64,000 nucleotides of DNA from Xanthomonas sp. DAR 34887 (GCF_041245805.1 NZ_CP162490.1:4503001-4567000), one strand, 5' to 3'. Counted from the stretch's first letter, positions 8,252-17,401 are shown. Made by a program: numbers and translations. Notes: generated by a model from the sequence alone, not told the origin.

Positions 8252-9425
8252 CGCGCCGGCGGTACTGATCACCGGCGCGCGCGCGCCGGTGGCGCTGGAC
8301 CTGGCGCGCCGTTTCGCCGCGCAGGGCTGGCGCGTGCACCTAGCCGACAGCGTGGCCTGCCGCATCTCCGGCTGGTCGCGCGCGGCCAGCGCCAGCCACC
8401 GCATCGCCTCGGCGCGCTATGCCCCGGCCGCTTACATCGCCGACCTCAACGCGCTGGTCGCGCGCCAGCGCATCGACCTGCTGCTGCCGACTTGCGAAGA
8501 AGTGTTCTACCTGGCCCGCTACCGGCAGGCGCTGCCGGCGCAGCTGGACGTGCTGGTGGACGGCTTCGACACGCTGCGCGCGCTGCACAGCAAATGGCAG
8601 TTCCTGCATCTGGCGCGCACGCTCGATGCCGACGTGGACGTGCCGGACAGCGCGCAGGTGCGCAGCCCGGCGCAGGCGCGCGAGTGGGCCGGCGCCGCGC
8701 CGCTGGTGCTGAAGCCGGAATACTCGCGCTTCGGCGTGCACGTGCGCGTACATCCGCACGGCCTGCCCGCAGACGCACCGCCATTGTCCGAACAAGGTAC
8801 TTGGATCGCGCAACGCTATTGCGCCGGCGAGGAACGTTGCTCGTACGCGGTGGCCCGCGACGGCGTGCTGCTGGCGCATGCGGTGTACCGCCCGCGCTAC
8901 CGGCTGCAGCGCAGCTCCAGCTATTACTTCGACGCCGCGCCGGCGCCGCAGATCGAGCGCTTCACCGCGCGACTGGTGCGCTCGCTGCGCTTCAGCGGGC
9001 AACTCTCCTTCGATTGGATCGTCTCGGCGCAAGGCCGCTACAGCGTGATCGAATGCAATCCGCGCGCGACCAGCGGCCTGCATCTGTTCGCCGCATCCGA
9101 CCCGCTGGTCGCCGCGCTGGACGGCAGCCATCGCACTCCGGACGCGCCCGTGCGCCCGGCGCCGACGCGCGCGGCGATGCTCGGCCCGTTGATGCTCGGC
9201 GTCGCGCTGCCGGCGGCGTTGCGGCATGGCCGACTTCGGCAGTGGCGCGATGACTACGCGCGCGCCGACGATGTGCTCGCGCCGCGCGGCGACCGGCGGC
9301 CGCTGGCCGGTGCGCTGCGCGACCTGGGCAGCCATGCGCGGCTGGCGCTGGCGCAGCGCTGCACCATGCGCGAGGCCTCCACCCGCGATACCGAATGGGA
9401 CGGCGAGGCCCTGCCGCCGCCATGA
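8244..9425 (+). CDS. ATP-grasp ligase-like protein
   Basis: This 393-residue protein begins with a GTG at 8244 inside the end of the hydrolase gene. The first residues give a Rossmann-like strand (AVLITGARAPVALDLARRF), as in carbamoyl-phosphate-synthase-like ATP-grasp proteins. The ATP-binding region includes LVLKPEYSRFG, and the metal region includes FSGQLSFDWIV and YSVIECNPRATSGLHLF. ATP-grasp enzymes join a carboxylate to an amine, thiol or other nucleophile through an acyl phosphate. Its stop codon overlaps the next ATG (ATGA). It is a plausible amide- or ester-forming enzyme of the cluster; substrates are unknown. Confidence 0.87.
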   Translation: MPSAPAVLITGARAPVALDLARRFAAQGWRVHLADSVACRISGWSRAASASHRIASARYAPAAYIADLNALVARQRIDLLLPTCEEVFYLARYRQALPAQLDVLVDGFDTLRALHSKWQFLHLARTLDADVDVPDSAQVRSPAQAREWAGAAPLVLKPEYSRFGVHVRVHPHGLPADAPPLSEQGTWIAQRYCAGEERCSYAVARDGVLLAHAVYRPRYRLQRSSSYYFDAAPAPQIERFTARLVRSLRFSGQLSFDWIVSAQGRYSVIECNPRATSGLHLFAASDPLVAALDGSHRTPDAPVRPAPTRAAMLGPLMLGVALPAALRHGRLRQWRDDYARADDVLAPRGDRRPLAGALRDLGSHARLALAQRCTMREASTRDTEWDGEALPPP

Positions 9426-10531
9426 ACGGCGCCGCCGAGGCCGGCCCCGACTACGCCGTGCAGGCGCAGCGTTTCGCCGAACTGCATGCCGGCCGCGATG
9501 CGCAGAGCGTGGGTTCCAACCTGTACGCCCGGATCGAGATGCTGCAGGCAGGCACATTGGCAATGCCGGCGACGGTCAGCGACGAGCGCACGGGCAATGC
9601 CTGGGTATGCTCGCCACGCACCACCTATGCCGACTATGCCGCCGAAGAAGCCGCACGGCTGTTGCCGCCTGCGCTGGCCGCGCCGCTGCGCGGACTGTGC
9701 GGCGGCATCGGCGCGTGGTTGGACTGGGCACAAATCGACCGCGCGGTCACCCTCAACAACTGGCTGCTGTCGACCAATCTGTATCCGCCACTTCCATCCG
9801 AGGGCCTAGGTCCCTTGCTGGACGCCGCACGCGCACGTTGGCCGGACCATGCGCTCTGGTTCCGCTCGCTCAACCCGGTGGACACGCCGCAGTGGCTGGA
9901 CGCGCTGCAGGCGCAGGGCTTCACCCTGATCGGCAGCCGCCAGGTGTATCTGTACGACGACTGGCCGGCGCTGCTGCGGCACCGCGACCTGGCGCGCGAT
10001 CTCAAACTCACCGCACGCACTGACCTGCAGCGCTGCGGCAACGACGAGATCGTCGAGGCCGACTACCCACGCATCGCCGCGCTGTACGCGCAGCTGTACC
10101 TGGACAAGTATTCGCACTGCAATCCGGCCTACCACGCCGGCTTCCTGCGCGCCTGGCACCGCGCCGGGCTGCTGCGTTTCGATGGCTTTCGCGACGCGGA
10201 CGGCGCGCTGGTCTGCATCACCGGCCTGTTCGGCATCGGGCGCACGCTGACCGCGCCGATCATAGGCTACGACCTGCGGCAACCGCAGCGGCTGGCGCTG
10301 TACCGCACGCTCACCGCCTGCGGCTTCGAACATGCGCTGCGGTACGGACGCAGGCTCAACCAGAGCGCCGGGGCGGCCAGCTTCAAACGCCAGCGCGGCG
10401 GCAGCCCGGTGATCGAGTACAGCGCGGTGGACGCGCGCCACCTGCCGCTGCGCCGGCGCCAGCCGATCGCCGCGCTCGGAGCGCTGACCGCGCGCATCGG
10501 CGTGCCGCTGATGCGCCGCTACCGGCTGTGA
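9422..10531 (+). CDS. uncharacterised GNAT/FemAB-like acyltransferase
   Basis: This 369-residue protein is coupled to the ATP-grasp gene by a 4-bp ATGA overlap. I see no diagnostic short motif. The C-terminal half (YPRIAALYAQLYLDKYS, LVCITGLFGIG, then LALYRTLTACGFEHAL and SAGAASFKRQRGG) has the strand-helix pattern of a GNAT or FemAB-type fold, where the region before GAASFKR would hold acyl-CoA or aminoacyl donor. Such proteins often appear in cassettes with ATP-grasp ligases. It is the last gene of the tight run. Function is inferred from fold impression and context only. Confidence 0.7.
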   Translation: MNGAAEAGPDYAVQAQRFAELHAGRDAQSVGSNLYARIEMLQAGTLAMPATVSDERTGNAWVCSPRTTYADYAAEEAARLLPPALAAPLRGLCGGIGAWLDWAQIDRAVTLNNWLLSTNLYPPLPSEGLGPLLDAARARWPDHALWFRSLNPVDTPQWLDALQAQGFTLIGSRQVYLYDDWPALLRHRDLARDLKLTARTDLQRCGNDEIVEADYPRIAALYAQLYLDKYSHCNPAYHAGFLRAWHRAGLLRFDGFRDADGALVCITGLFGIGRTLTAPIIGYDLRQPQRLALYRTLTACGFEHALRYGRRLNQSAGAASFKRQRGGSPVIEYSAVDARHLPLRRRQPIAALGALTARIGVPLMRRYRL

Positions 10532-10832
10532 GCGAGCGGCACGCCTTCGCCGCCAGGGTCGCGGCGGCAACGGGCTAAAGGCCGCACCACCACCGCCGTT
10601 ATCGAGGCACGCTCCAGCGCAAGGAACCCGGATGGACCGAACCGCCCCCTTCCGTCGACCTGTGCCGCGCACGAAAATCCAAGCAGGCGTCGGCGCGGAC
10701 GGCAGCGTGCGCCGCGATGCGTTTGGAAACGTTTGCAGCGAGAAAACCGCTGCAAACCGCGGGCTCGCATATTCTCGCGGCCCTATACTTGGCGGCATCT
10801 GAAAATCGTTTGCGGCGCGGATCGGGGGACCT
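10532..10832. other. 301-bp intergenic region before the diguanylate cyclase gene
   Basis: No convincing gene. The first 180 bp look featureless on inspection. The last 100 bp hold a perfect 10-bp inverted repeat and a TATACT hexamer, listed separately, and look like the promoter region of the cyclase gene. Confidence 0.6.
10731..10757. promoter_or_regulatory. perfect inverted repeat upstream of the cyclase gene
   Basis: GTTTGCAGCG and CGCTGCAAAC are perfect 10-bp arms around the loop AGAAAAC. The dyad lies about 40 bp upstream of a TATACT hexamer at 10794-10799 and 75 bp before the GTG start at 10833. The position suits an activator or repressor operator; no T-run follows, so a terminator is less likely. 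Confidence 0.55.
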
Positions 10833-12023
10833 GTGGAATGGATCGCACACCTGGCTCACGCTGGTACCTTGCTGATCGTCAACGCGTTGCTGGCGGCGGT
10901 TTCGTCGGCGGTGTTCTTCGCCATCCATTTGACCGGGCGCAAAGCCAAGCACACTAGCGGATTGCTGCTGCTTAGCCTGAGTTACGGCACGTTCGCGGCA
11001 GGCTTTGGCGCACTTGTGCTACCGAAGGGATTGCCGGCGCACGCCGCCGCCCTTGGCTTGATCGGCAACCTCACGATCGATGCGGCCACGGTGCTGGAGT
11101 TGTTGGCGGTGAACGCTTTTCTGCGGCGGCCACTGATCCAGCCCTGGATCATGATCCTGGTCGCGTTGCTCGGCGCGGCAGAGCTCTATTTCCTGTACAG
11201 CGAAGGCCAGAATCTCAGGACAATGGTGATTTTCGGTTGCACCCTGCGCGGGGTGTTGACCGTCGCCACCGGCATGGCCCTGTGGCGCCATGCGGGCGCG
11301 ACGATGCGCACCGCGGCGCGCTTCACCGCCGCGTTCCATTTCCTGTGGGCGTTGATGCTGCTGCTGCGCATCGCCTGGTGGTCGACCCATCCCGCCACCG
11401 ATACGAGTTACGACCCGACCTCGACATTCGGCCTGCTCTCGCGGATGGTGCTGACCTCCATCATCACCCCCGGGTTTTTGTGGATGCTGACCCGGAAGAT
11501 GAACGCGGAACTGATCCGCCACGCCTCGCAGGACGCCCTCACCGGCGTCGCCAACCGCCGCGTCATGTGGGAAAAGGGCGAATCGGCCACCCAGGACGCG
11601 CGCGACAGGAACGCGCCGATCGCGGTGTTGATGATCGACGTGGACAATTTCAAGGCGATCAACGACCGCCTCGGCCACGCCGTCGGCGACCAGGTGCTGA
11701 TCGCCATCGCCGATACGTTGGCGCGGCAGATCCGCAACCCGGACTTTCTCGCCCGCGTCGGCGGCGAGGAGTTCATGGTGCTGATCCCGCAGGGCGAGGA
11801 ATCGGTGGTGCGCGACATCGCCGAACGCTTGCGGCGCGTCGTCGAACGCCAGGAAATCGCGCCCGCGTCCAGCACCGCGCTGGCCTGCACGGTCAGCATC
11901 GGCTACTGCATCTCGGCGCAGGCGCAGAGCGAGTGGCAGAAGCTGGTGGTGATCGCCGACCAGGCGCTGTATGCGGCCAAGCGCGGCGGGCGCAACCGGG
12001 TCACCGGTACCGTCGTCGCGTAG
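10833..12023 (+). CDS. membrane diguanylate cyclase (GGDEF)
   Basis: Of 396 residues, the first ~220 contain about six hydrophobic segments (for example TLLIVNALLAAVSSAVFFAI and LIGNLTIDAATVLELL), a membrane sensor region. The C-terminal GGDEF domain has DALTGVANRR, an active-site motif GGEEF at 310-314 and an inhibitory-site RNPD at 301-304, five residues before it. It should therefore make c-di-GMP from two GTP and be feedback inhibited. The GTG start at 10833 follows GGGGGA at 10824-10829; no suitable in-frame ATG is nearby. It stands between the biosynthetic-type genes and a Rieske oxygenase. The ligand sensed is unknown. Confidence 0.93.
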   Translation: MEWIAHLAHAGTLLIVNALLAAVSSAVFFAIHLTGRKAKHTSGLLLLSLSYGTFAAGFGALVLPKGLPAHAAALGLIGNLTIDAATVLELLAVNAFLRRPLIQPWIMILVALLGAAELYFLYSEGQNLRTMVIFGCTLRGVLTVATGMALWRHAGATMRTAARFTAAFHFLWALMLLLRIAWWSTHPATDTSYDPTSTFGLLSRMVLTSIITPGFLWMLTRKMNAELIRHASQDALTGVANRRVMWEKGESATQDARDRNAPIAVLMIDVDNFKAINDRLGHAVGDQVLIAIADTLARQIRNPDFLARVGGEEFMVLIPQGEESVVRDIAERLRRVVERQEIAPASSTALACTVSIGYCISAQAQSEWQKLVVIADQALYAAKRGGRNRVTGTVVA

Positions 12024-12087
12024 CGCGCCGCCGGCGTTCGCGCGCGCATCCAGACATCCACCCGCCGCGCATGCGACGCTAGCGGCC

Positions 12088-13101
12088 ATGAACGATTGGC
12101 ATCCCTCGCTGTACAGACACTGGTTCGCCGTGGCCCGGGCCGACGCGTTGCGGCAGCGGCCGCTGGCGGTGACGGTCATGGACCGCCACGCGGCGATCGC
12201 GCGCTGCGCCGACGGCAGCCTGCTCGCGCTGGAAGACCGTTGCCCGCACCGGCACGCGCCGCTGTCGTCCGGCTGCGCCAGGGGCGACAGCCTGGCCTGC
12301 CCGTATCACGGCTGGCGCTTCGGCGGCGACGGCGCCCTACGCGAGATTCCCGGCATGCCGCCCGGCCAGGCGCTGCCGGCGGTGCGGGTCCGCGCCTTCG
12401 CCGCGCGCGAACACGACGGCCTGATCTGGCTGCGTCCGGATCCGCAGGGCGATGCGCACCCCGCGCAGCTGGTGCAGGACCTGCAACCGCCAGCGCGACG
12501 CTTCCTGTGGCGCACACGCTGGGAGGCGCACGTGGTCGATGCGCTGGAAAACTTCCTCGATCCGCTGCACACCCATCTGCTGCATCCCGGGCTGGTGCGC
12601 CGCGGCGGCGCGCGCACGCCGATGCGCGCCTGCCTGCAGACCGGCGCCGAGGGCTTCCACGTGGATTACGCCGGCGCCGCCGCGCAGAGCGGTTGGCTCT
12701 ACCGGTTGTTCGAATCGCCGCGCACGCTGGAGCGCGCGCATTTCGCCGCGCCCGGCACCGCGCAGATCGAATACCGCTATGCCCGCGGCGGCCGCGTGCG
12801 CATCACTCTGCATTTCACCCCGGTCGGCACGCGCAGCACCGAGGTGTTCGCCAGCCTGCACGTGGACGGCCGCTGGGCGCCGGCATGGGCGGTGCGCTGG
12901 CTGGTGTGGCCGCTACTGCGCAAGGTCGGCGAACAGGACCGGCGCATGCTCGCACTGCAGTCGCACAACCTGCAGCGTTTCCCGGGCGTGCGCGGCGCCT
13001 CGACCGCGCTGGACCTGGTGCGCGAACCGCTGCGCCGCTACTGGGACGGCGAGCCGCTGCCGGCGCCGAATGCGCCGCACTGCATCGACATCATGCTGTG
13101 A
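12088..13101 (+). CDS. Rieske non-heme iron oxygenase, large subunit-like
   Basis: This 337-residue protein has a Rieske [2Fe-2S] site: Cys52-x-His54 in RCPHRHAPL and Cys71-x2-His74 in CPYHGW. The catalytic domain shows Asp158-x2-His161-x4-His166 in NFLDPLHTHLLHPG, the usual non-heme iron ligands. The family hydroxylates or demethylates aromatic or polycyclic substrates with O2 and electrons from a reductase. No reductase or ferredoxin gene is adjacent. Its 3' end overlaps the convergent phosphodiesterase gene by 11 bp. It may tailor the product of the 4.4-10.5 kb cluster, but the cyclase gene lies between them, so that link is weak. Confidence 0.9.
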   Translation: MNDWHPSLYRHWFAVARADALRQRPLAVTVMDRHAAIARCADGSLLALEDRCPHRHAPLSSGCARGDSLACPYHGWRFGGDGALREIPGMPPGQALPAVRVRAFAAREHDGLIWLRPDPQGDAHPAQLVQDLQPPARRFLWRTRWEAHVVDALENFLDPLHTHLLHPGLVRRGGARTPMRACLQTGAEGFHVDYAGAAAQSGWLYRLFESPRTLERAHFAAPGTAQIEYRYARGGRVRITLHFTPVGTRSTEVFASLHVDGRWAPAWAVRWLVWPLLRKVGEQDRRMLALQSHNLQRFPGVRGASTALDLVREPLRRYWDGEPLPAPNAPHCIDIML

Positions 13102-16100
13102 CCGCGTCCTGTGCGTCCTGCGCATCACGCGCGCCGAGCGTGGCCAGGACCTGCGCCAGCGGCGCCGGCCGGCCCAGCAGATAGCCCTGCACCTGGTCGC
13201 AGCCGCGCGCGCGCAGCCACTGCAACTGCGCGTCGTTCTCCACGCCTTCGGCGACCACCTGCAGGCCCAGGCTGTGGCCGAGCGTCAGCAAGGCGTCGCA
13301 GATCGAGGCGTTGCGCGCATCGCGATGCACGTCGGCGACGAAGCTGCGATCGATCTTCAGCGTGTCCAACGGCAGGTCGCGCAGATAGGCCATGCTGGAG
13401 AAGCCGGTACCGACATCGTCCAGCGCCACACCCACGCCCAGCGCGCGCAGCTGTCGCAGCACGTCCAGGGCCTGCTGCGGCTGCCGCATCAGGCTGCTCT
13501 CGGTCAGTTCCAGATGCAGGCCGTCGGCGGCCAGCCCGGCCGCGGTGCAGGCCTGCACCAGGTCCGCGACCAGATCGCCGTCGAAGAACTGCAGCGCCGA
13601 CACGTTCACCGCCACCGGCAGCTCGGCCCAACCGTGCAGCGCCAGTTGGCGGCGCGCCTGCGCGGCGGCCTGCATCACCCAGCGGCCCAGCGGCAGGATC
13701 AGGCCGGTGTCCTCGCACAGCTGGATGAACTGGTCGGGGGCGATGAAGCGGCCGTCGGGCTGCGGCCAGCGGATCAACGCCTCGAGCAAGCGCGGCGTGC
13801 CGGTATCGGCGCGCATGATCGGCTGGAAATGCAGTTCGAACTCCTGCCGCGCGATCGCCTGGTGGATGCGCCCGGCCAGGCGCAGGCGTTCGCCGATCCG
13901 TGCGGACATGCTGCGCTCGAAGCGGGCGACGCTGCGTCCGTCGGCCTGCGCCGCATGCGCGGCCTGCGCGGCGCTGCCGATGGCCTCCTCGGCGCCCACC
14001 GCGTCGTCCGGGCACAGCGCCACGCCGATATACGCCTGCAGCTGCTGGGTGAAGTCGCCGCCCTGCACCGGCGTGGACATCGCCTCGAGCAGGGCCTGCA
14101 ATGCTTGTGGCAGCTGCTGCGGATCCAGGACCGCCAGCACGAAATCCTGCGTGGGTTGGTGCGCGGTCAGGCCGAAGCGTTCGCCCAGCGCGCGCAGCCG
14201 CGCCGCCACCGCGCAGCGCACCGCATCGCCGGCGGCACGGCCCAGGGTATCGCCGATCAGCGCCAGCCCGCGCAACTGCACATAGGCCACCGCATAGCCC
14301 GCCTGGCCGCGCGCATCCAGCGCCTCGGCCAGGGCCCGCGGATCGAGCAGCCCGGTGGTGACGTCGTGGCTGGCGCGAAACGCCAGCTCGCGCTCGTGGG
14401 CGATGCGCTCGCTGACGTCCTCGGCCAGGATCAGGCGCGCCGGCACCCCGCCGAAGTCGACGTCCGCGCTGTGCACCCGTACCGACAGCACGCTGCCGTC
14501 CTTGCGGCGGTGGGTCCACACGCTGGGCGCGTCGAAGCCGTCGCGCGGCTTGCGCACATCCGCCAGCAGCCGTTCGGCCTCGCCAGGCGAACGCAGGTCG
14601 AGCAGGGTCATGCCCAGGAATTCGTCGCGGCTGTAGCCGTACTGGCGGATCGCGGCCTGATTCACTTCCAGGAAACGCAGGTCGTCCACCGCGAACAGCC
14701 AGTACGGCAGCGGATTGCGTTCGAACACCAGGCGGAACTGACGTTCTGCGTCGAACAGCCGCGCCTGCGCCTCGAGCCGCTCGCTGACATCCTGCACTGC
14801 ACCGGTCATGCATAGCCCGTCGCGGCCCTGTACCCGCGCACCGCGCGCGGCCAGCCAACGCAGGCCGCCGTCGGGCGAGCGCATGCGGTACACCACGTTG
14901 TATTCGCCGTTGCCGTGCATCGCCTCGTCGTACAGCTGCTCGACCAGCGCGCGATCGTCGTCGTGCACCTGGGCCAGGAACTCGCTCAGACGCATGCGCA
15001 GCTGCGGCGCCCCGAACAAGGTCCCGGTCTGTTCGACCAGCCGCAGATGGCGCCGGTCCGCCTCGACCCGCCAGGTGCCGATCCCGGCCATCGCGTGCGC
15101 CAGGCGCAGATCCTCGTCGCCGCGGCGCAGGCGCTCCAGCAGTTGCCGCTGGCGGTCCTCGGCACGGCGCAGGCTGCCCAGCAGGAAGGCGAACCCGAGC
15201 AGATACAGCAGATATACCAGCGACGCAGCACAGGCGAACCACCACCACGGCGCCAGCGCTTCGCGCACCGCCAGCCCCGCCACCGCCAGCAACGGATAAT
15301 CGCCCCCGCCACTGACCGCCAGCATGCGCGGCTGCTGGTCGAACACCGTGCGGTGCATGCCCAGCGCACTGCCCTGCGGCAGTCCGCGCACCAGGCCCAG
15401 CGGCAGCAACACGCGGCTGCCGGTGGTGCCGGCGGCGGGACTGCTGGCCGCGAGCAGCAGGCCATGCGTATCGGTCAGCGCGACCACGCCGTCGCGGCCG
15501 GCGTCGACCCCGCCGACGATGCGCTGCAATGCCGCGACCCGCCAGCTCGCCACCACCCAATCGCCCGACGCCAGCGGCAGTGCGAGGCGCACCACCGCCT
15601 CGCCGTCGGCCAGGCGTTGATAAGGCCCGACGAACACCTGGTCGTCGTTGCGGCGCGAACCCAGCGCCCAAGCGCGCACGTCCGGATCGCCCTCCGTGCC
15701 GTAGCGGCGCCGGCCCTGCGCATCCAGCAACGCGATCCCATGCAGCTCCGGATGCCGCAGCAGCACACCGCGCAGCGATGCCTCGATCAGCGCCGGCGCG
15801 CGTGCCGGCGCGTCGGCCAGCAGCGCCTGCGCGCCCACGCCTTCGCCGCGCAGCGCCTGGCTGAGGTTGTCCAGCTCCAACTGCAGCAGACGGTCGGCGC
15901 CCGTCGCCAGCGCCAGGCTCTGCCGCTGCGCGGCGGCCAGGCGATTGCCGCGGTCCTGCACCAGCACATAGGCCAGCCCGCAGGCCAGCAACAGCGCCAA
16001 TGCCAGGCCCCAGACCAGGATCGCGCGCAACGGCACCCGCAGCGCACGCCGCAGGCGCTGCCTGAAGCGGACGTCGTAGAGTTTGTCGGCGGTGGAGAAG

Positions 16101-16111
16101 CGGCGCTGCAT
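13091..16111 (-). CDS. membrane PAS/degenerate-GGDEF/EAL phosphodiesterase
   Basis: This 1006-residue protein has a first membrane segment near residues 25-50 (ILVWGLALALLLACGLAYVL) and an extracytoplasmic sensor region. A second membrane segment lies near 305-340, followed by two PAS-like regions. The GGDEF-type domain keeps SHDVTTGLL but has no GG[D/E]EF, so it should not make c-di-GMP. The EAL domain has EALIRW, NVSALQF, LELTESSLM, DDVGTGFSS, LKIDRSFV and VVAEGVE, which keeps the usual metal and catalytic acids and the Lys. It likely hydrolyses c-di-GMP in response to a periplasmic signal. It converges on the Rieske gene and sits near an active cyclase with the opposite activity. Confidence 0.93.
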   Translation of the reverse strand: MQRRFSTADKLYDVRFRQRLRRALRVPLRAILVWGLALALLLACGLAYVLVQDRGNRLAAAQRQSLALATGADRLLQLELDNLSQALRGEGVGAQALLADAPARAPALIEASLRGVLLRHPELHGIALLDAQGRRRYGTEGDPDVRAWALGSRRNDDQVFVGPYQRLADGEAVVRLALPLASGDWVVASWRVAALQRIVGGVDAGRDGVVALTDTHGLLLAASSPAAGTTGSRVLLPLGLVRGLPQGSALGMHRTVFDQQPRMLAVSGGGDYPLLAVAGLAVREALAPWWWFACAASLVYLLYLLGFAFLLGSLRRAEDRQRQLLERLRRGDEDLRLAHAMAGIGTWRVEADRRHLRLVEQTGTLFGAPQLRMRLSEFLAQVHDDDRALVEQLYDEAMHGNGEYNVVYRMRSPDGGLRWLAARGARVQGRDGLCMTGAVQDVSERLEAQARLFDAERQFRLVFERNPLPYWLFAVDDLRFLEVNQAAIRQYGYSRDEFLGMTLLDLRSPGEAERLLADVRKPRDGFDAPSVWTHRRKDGSVLSVRVHSADVDFGGVPARLILAEDVSERIAHERELAFRASHDVTTGLLDPRALAEALDARGQAGYAVAYVQLRGLALIGDTLGRAAGDAVRCAVAARLRALGERFGLTAHQPTQDFVLAVLDPQQLPQALQALLEAMSTPVQGGDFTQQLQAYIGVALCPDDAVGAEEAIGSAAQAAHAAQADGRSVARFERSMSARIGERLRLAGRIHQAIARQEFELHFQPIMRADTGTPRLLEALIRWPQPDGRFIAPDQFIQLCEDTGLILPLGRWVMQAAAQARRQLALHGWAELPVAVNVSALQFFDGDLVADLVQACTAAGLAADGLHLELTESSLMRQPQQALDVLRQLRALGVGVALDDVGTGFSSMAYLRDLPLDTLKIDRSFVADVHRDARNASICDALLTLGHSLGLQVVAEGVENDAQLQWLRARGCDQVQGYLLGRPAPLAQVLATLGARDAQDAQDAVTA

Positions 16112-16256
16112 GGGTCCTACATAGAGCGGCCCAGGCGCGGCGATCTTGACCGTAGGGTGGCGCTGCGGCGCATGCTGCGCGGCATAGCCGATGTCGTTCA
16201 GCTTCGCCGGTGCGGCAGCGTTCTGCCCCGCGCGGCGGCGGCGGCCGCCGGCCGGC

Positions 16257-17177
16257 TCAATCGGGCCACTGCGCCAAGCGTTGCGGCGCGATGCCGACGC
16301 GGCGGCAGGCGCGTGGCGCGATGCCGTCGTTGAGCGCGATACGGAACAGCGGCGCCAGCCCATGCAGCACCCGCGCCGAGGTCGCGGCCTGGGCGCGTTG
16401 CAGGCGCCCGTGCCCGAGCATCGCGCTCGCCCACGGCGGCAGCAGCGCCGCGCCGGCGCCGAGGAACAGCTCGCGCGACAGGCCCGCCGCCGGCACCGGC
16501 AGACGCAGGCCGGCCAGCACCGCGAGCACCTCGCGCGATCGCGCATCCACCCGCAGCTGCGGCCGCACCTGGGCGAAGTAGTCCAGCACCGCGCGCTCGC
16601 TGGCCGGCACCGCCTGCGCGCCCAGCGCCTCGGCCACACGCCGGCCCTCGGCGTAATAGCGATCGGCGATGGCGACCGGCACCGCGCGGCAGTAGCGCCG
16701 ATAGCCCTGCAGAAAGCCGTAGGCCTCGGTGACGTGAACCCAGGTCAGCAGCGCCGGATCGTCGGCGGCATAGGCGCGGCCGTCGGGCGTGTGGCCACGG
16801 ATCCGCGCATGGATACCGCGCACGCGCGCGATCAGGCGCTGCGCCTCGGCTACCGGCGCATAGCTGGTGGCGGCGACGAACTGGGTGGTGCGGCGCAGGC
16901 GCCCGACCAGATCTTCGCGGAAATTGGAGTGGTCGTAGACGCCGGCCAGTGCCAGCGGGTGCAGGGTCTGCAGCAGCAGCGCGCACAAGCCGCCGGAGAG
17001 CATGCCGGGAAATTCGGCGTGGATGCGCCAGGTGACGCTGTCGGGGCCGAACAGGCCGGCATCGCCGAGCGGCTGGTCGTAATCGATCCCGCCCTCGCCG
17101 CGCGGGAATACGTCCAGCACCCAGCGGCGGATCCGGGCGGCGACGGGAGCGGTAAAGGGACGCAACATGGCACTCAT
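16257..17177 (-). CDS. DUF2236 / MpaB-like oxygenase family protein
   Basis: This 306-residue protein matches the DUF2236 (latex-clearing protein/MpaB-like) pattern: TWRIHAEFPGMLSGG, LLQTLHPLALAGVYDHSNF, FVAATSYAP, then LTWVHVTEAYGFL and YFAQVRPQL. Related proteins hold a b-type haem and oxidise lipids or polyisoprenes. The conserved His in LHPLALAGV and in VHVTEAY fit haem ligands, by family knowledge. No signal peptide is evident, so it is probably cytoplasmic. Start chosen at MSAMLRP; MLRP three codons later is also possible. It lies 145 bp upstream of the phosphodiesterase on the same strand; co-transcription is uncertain. Substrate unknown. Confidence 0.82.
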   Translation of the reverse strand: MSAMLRPFTAPVAARIRRWVLDVFPRGEGGIDYDQPLGDAGLFGPDSVTWRIHAEFPGMLSGGLCALLLQTLHPLALAGVYDHSNFREDLVGRLRRTTQFVAATSYAPVAEAQRLIARVRGIHARIRGHTPDGRAYAADDPALLTWVHVTEAYGFLQGYRRYCRAVPVAIADRYYAEGRRVAEALGAQAVPASERAVLDYFAQVRPQLRVDARSREVLAVLAGLRLPVPAAGLSRELFLGAGAALLPPWASAMLGHGRLQRAQAATSARVLHGLAPLFRIALNDGIAPRACRRVGIAPQRLAQWPD

Positions 17178-17401
17178 CGCGACATGGTAGCGGGCAGCGC
17201 TGCATGCGCCGCGCGAACCGCGGCGCGCATGCCTGGCGACGACGCCCGAGGTTCCGGATCGCAGCGGCGGCATCGGCGTCGCCGCGTGCAAGCGTCATGT
17301 GCGCCTGCAACATGCCAATTCCGGCCACTGTGCTAGAAAGAAGCTGCCTCGAGGTCGCCCGAGACACCGCCGTCCGCCACCGCATCTGCAGGGAGCCTGT
17401 C

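Noticed and set aside
4428..10531. Standard ole (olefin) or xanthomonadin/aryl-polyene cluster
   Set aside because: There is no OleB, OleC, acyl carrier protein, dehydratase or multiple ketosynthases, so neither known cluster fits.
12452..14815. Long plus-strand frame overlapping the Rieske and phosphodiesterase genes
   Set aside because: It overlaps two well-supported genes on both strands and has no protein-like motif.
13125..15671. Long minus-strand frame overlapping the phosphodiesterase in another frame
   Set aside because: The phosphodiesterase frame has PAS and EAL motifs; the other frame is Arg/Ala/Gly repeats only.
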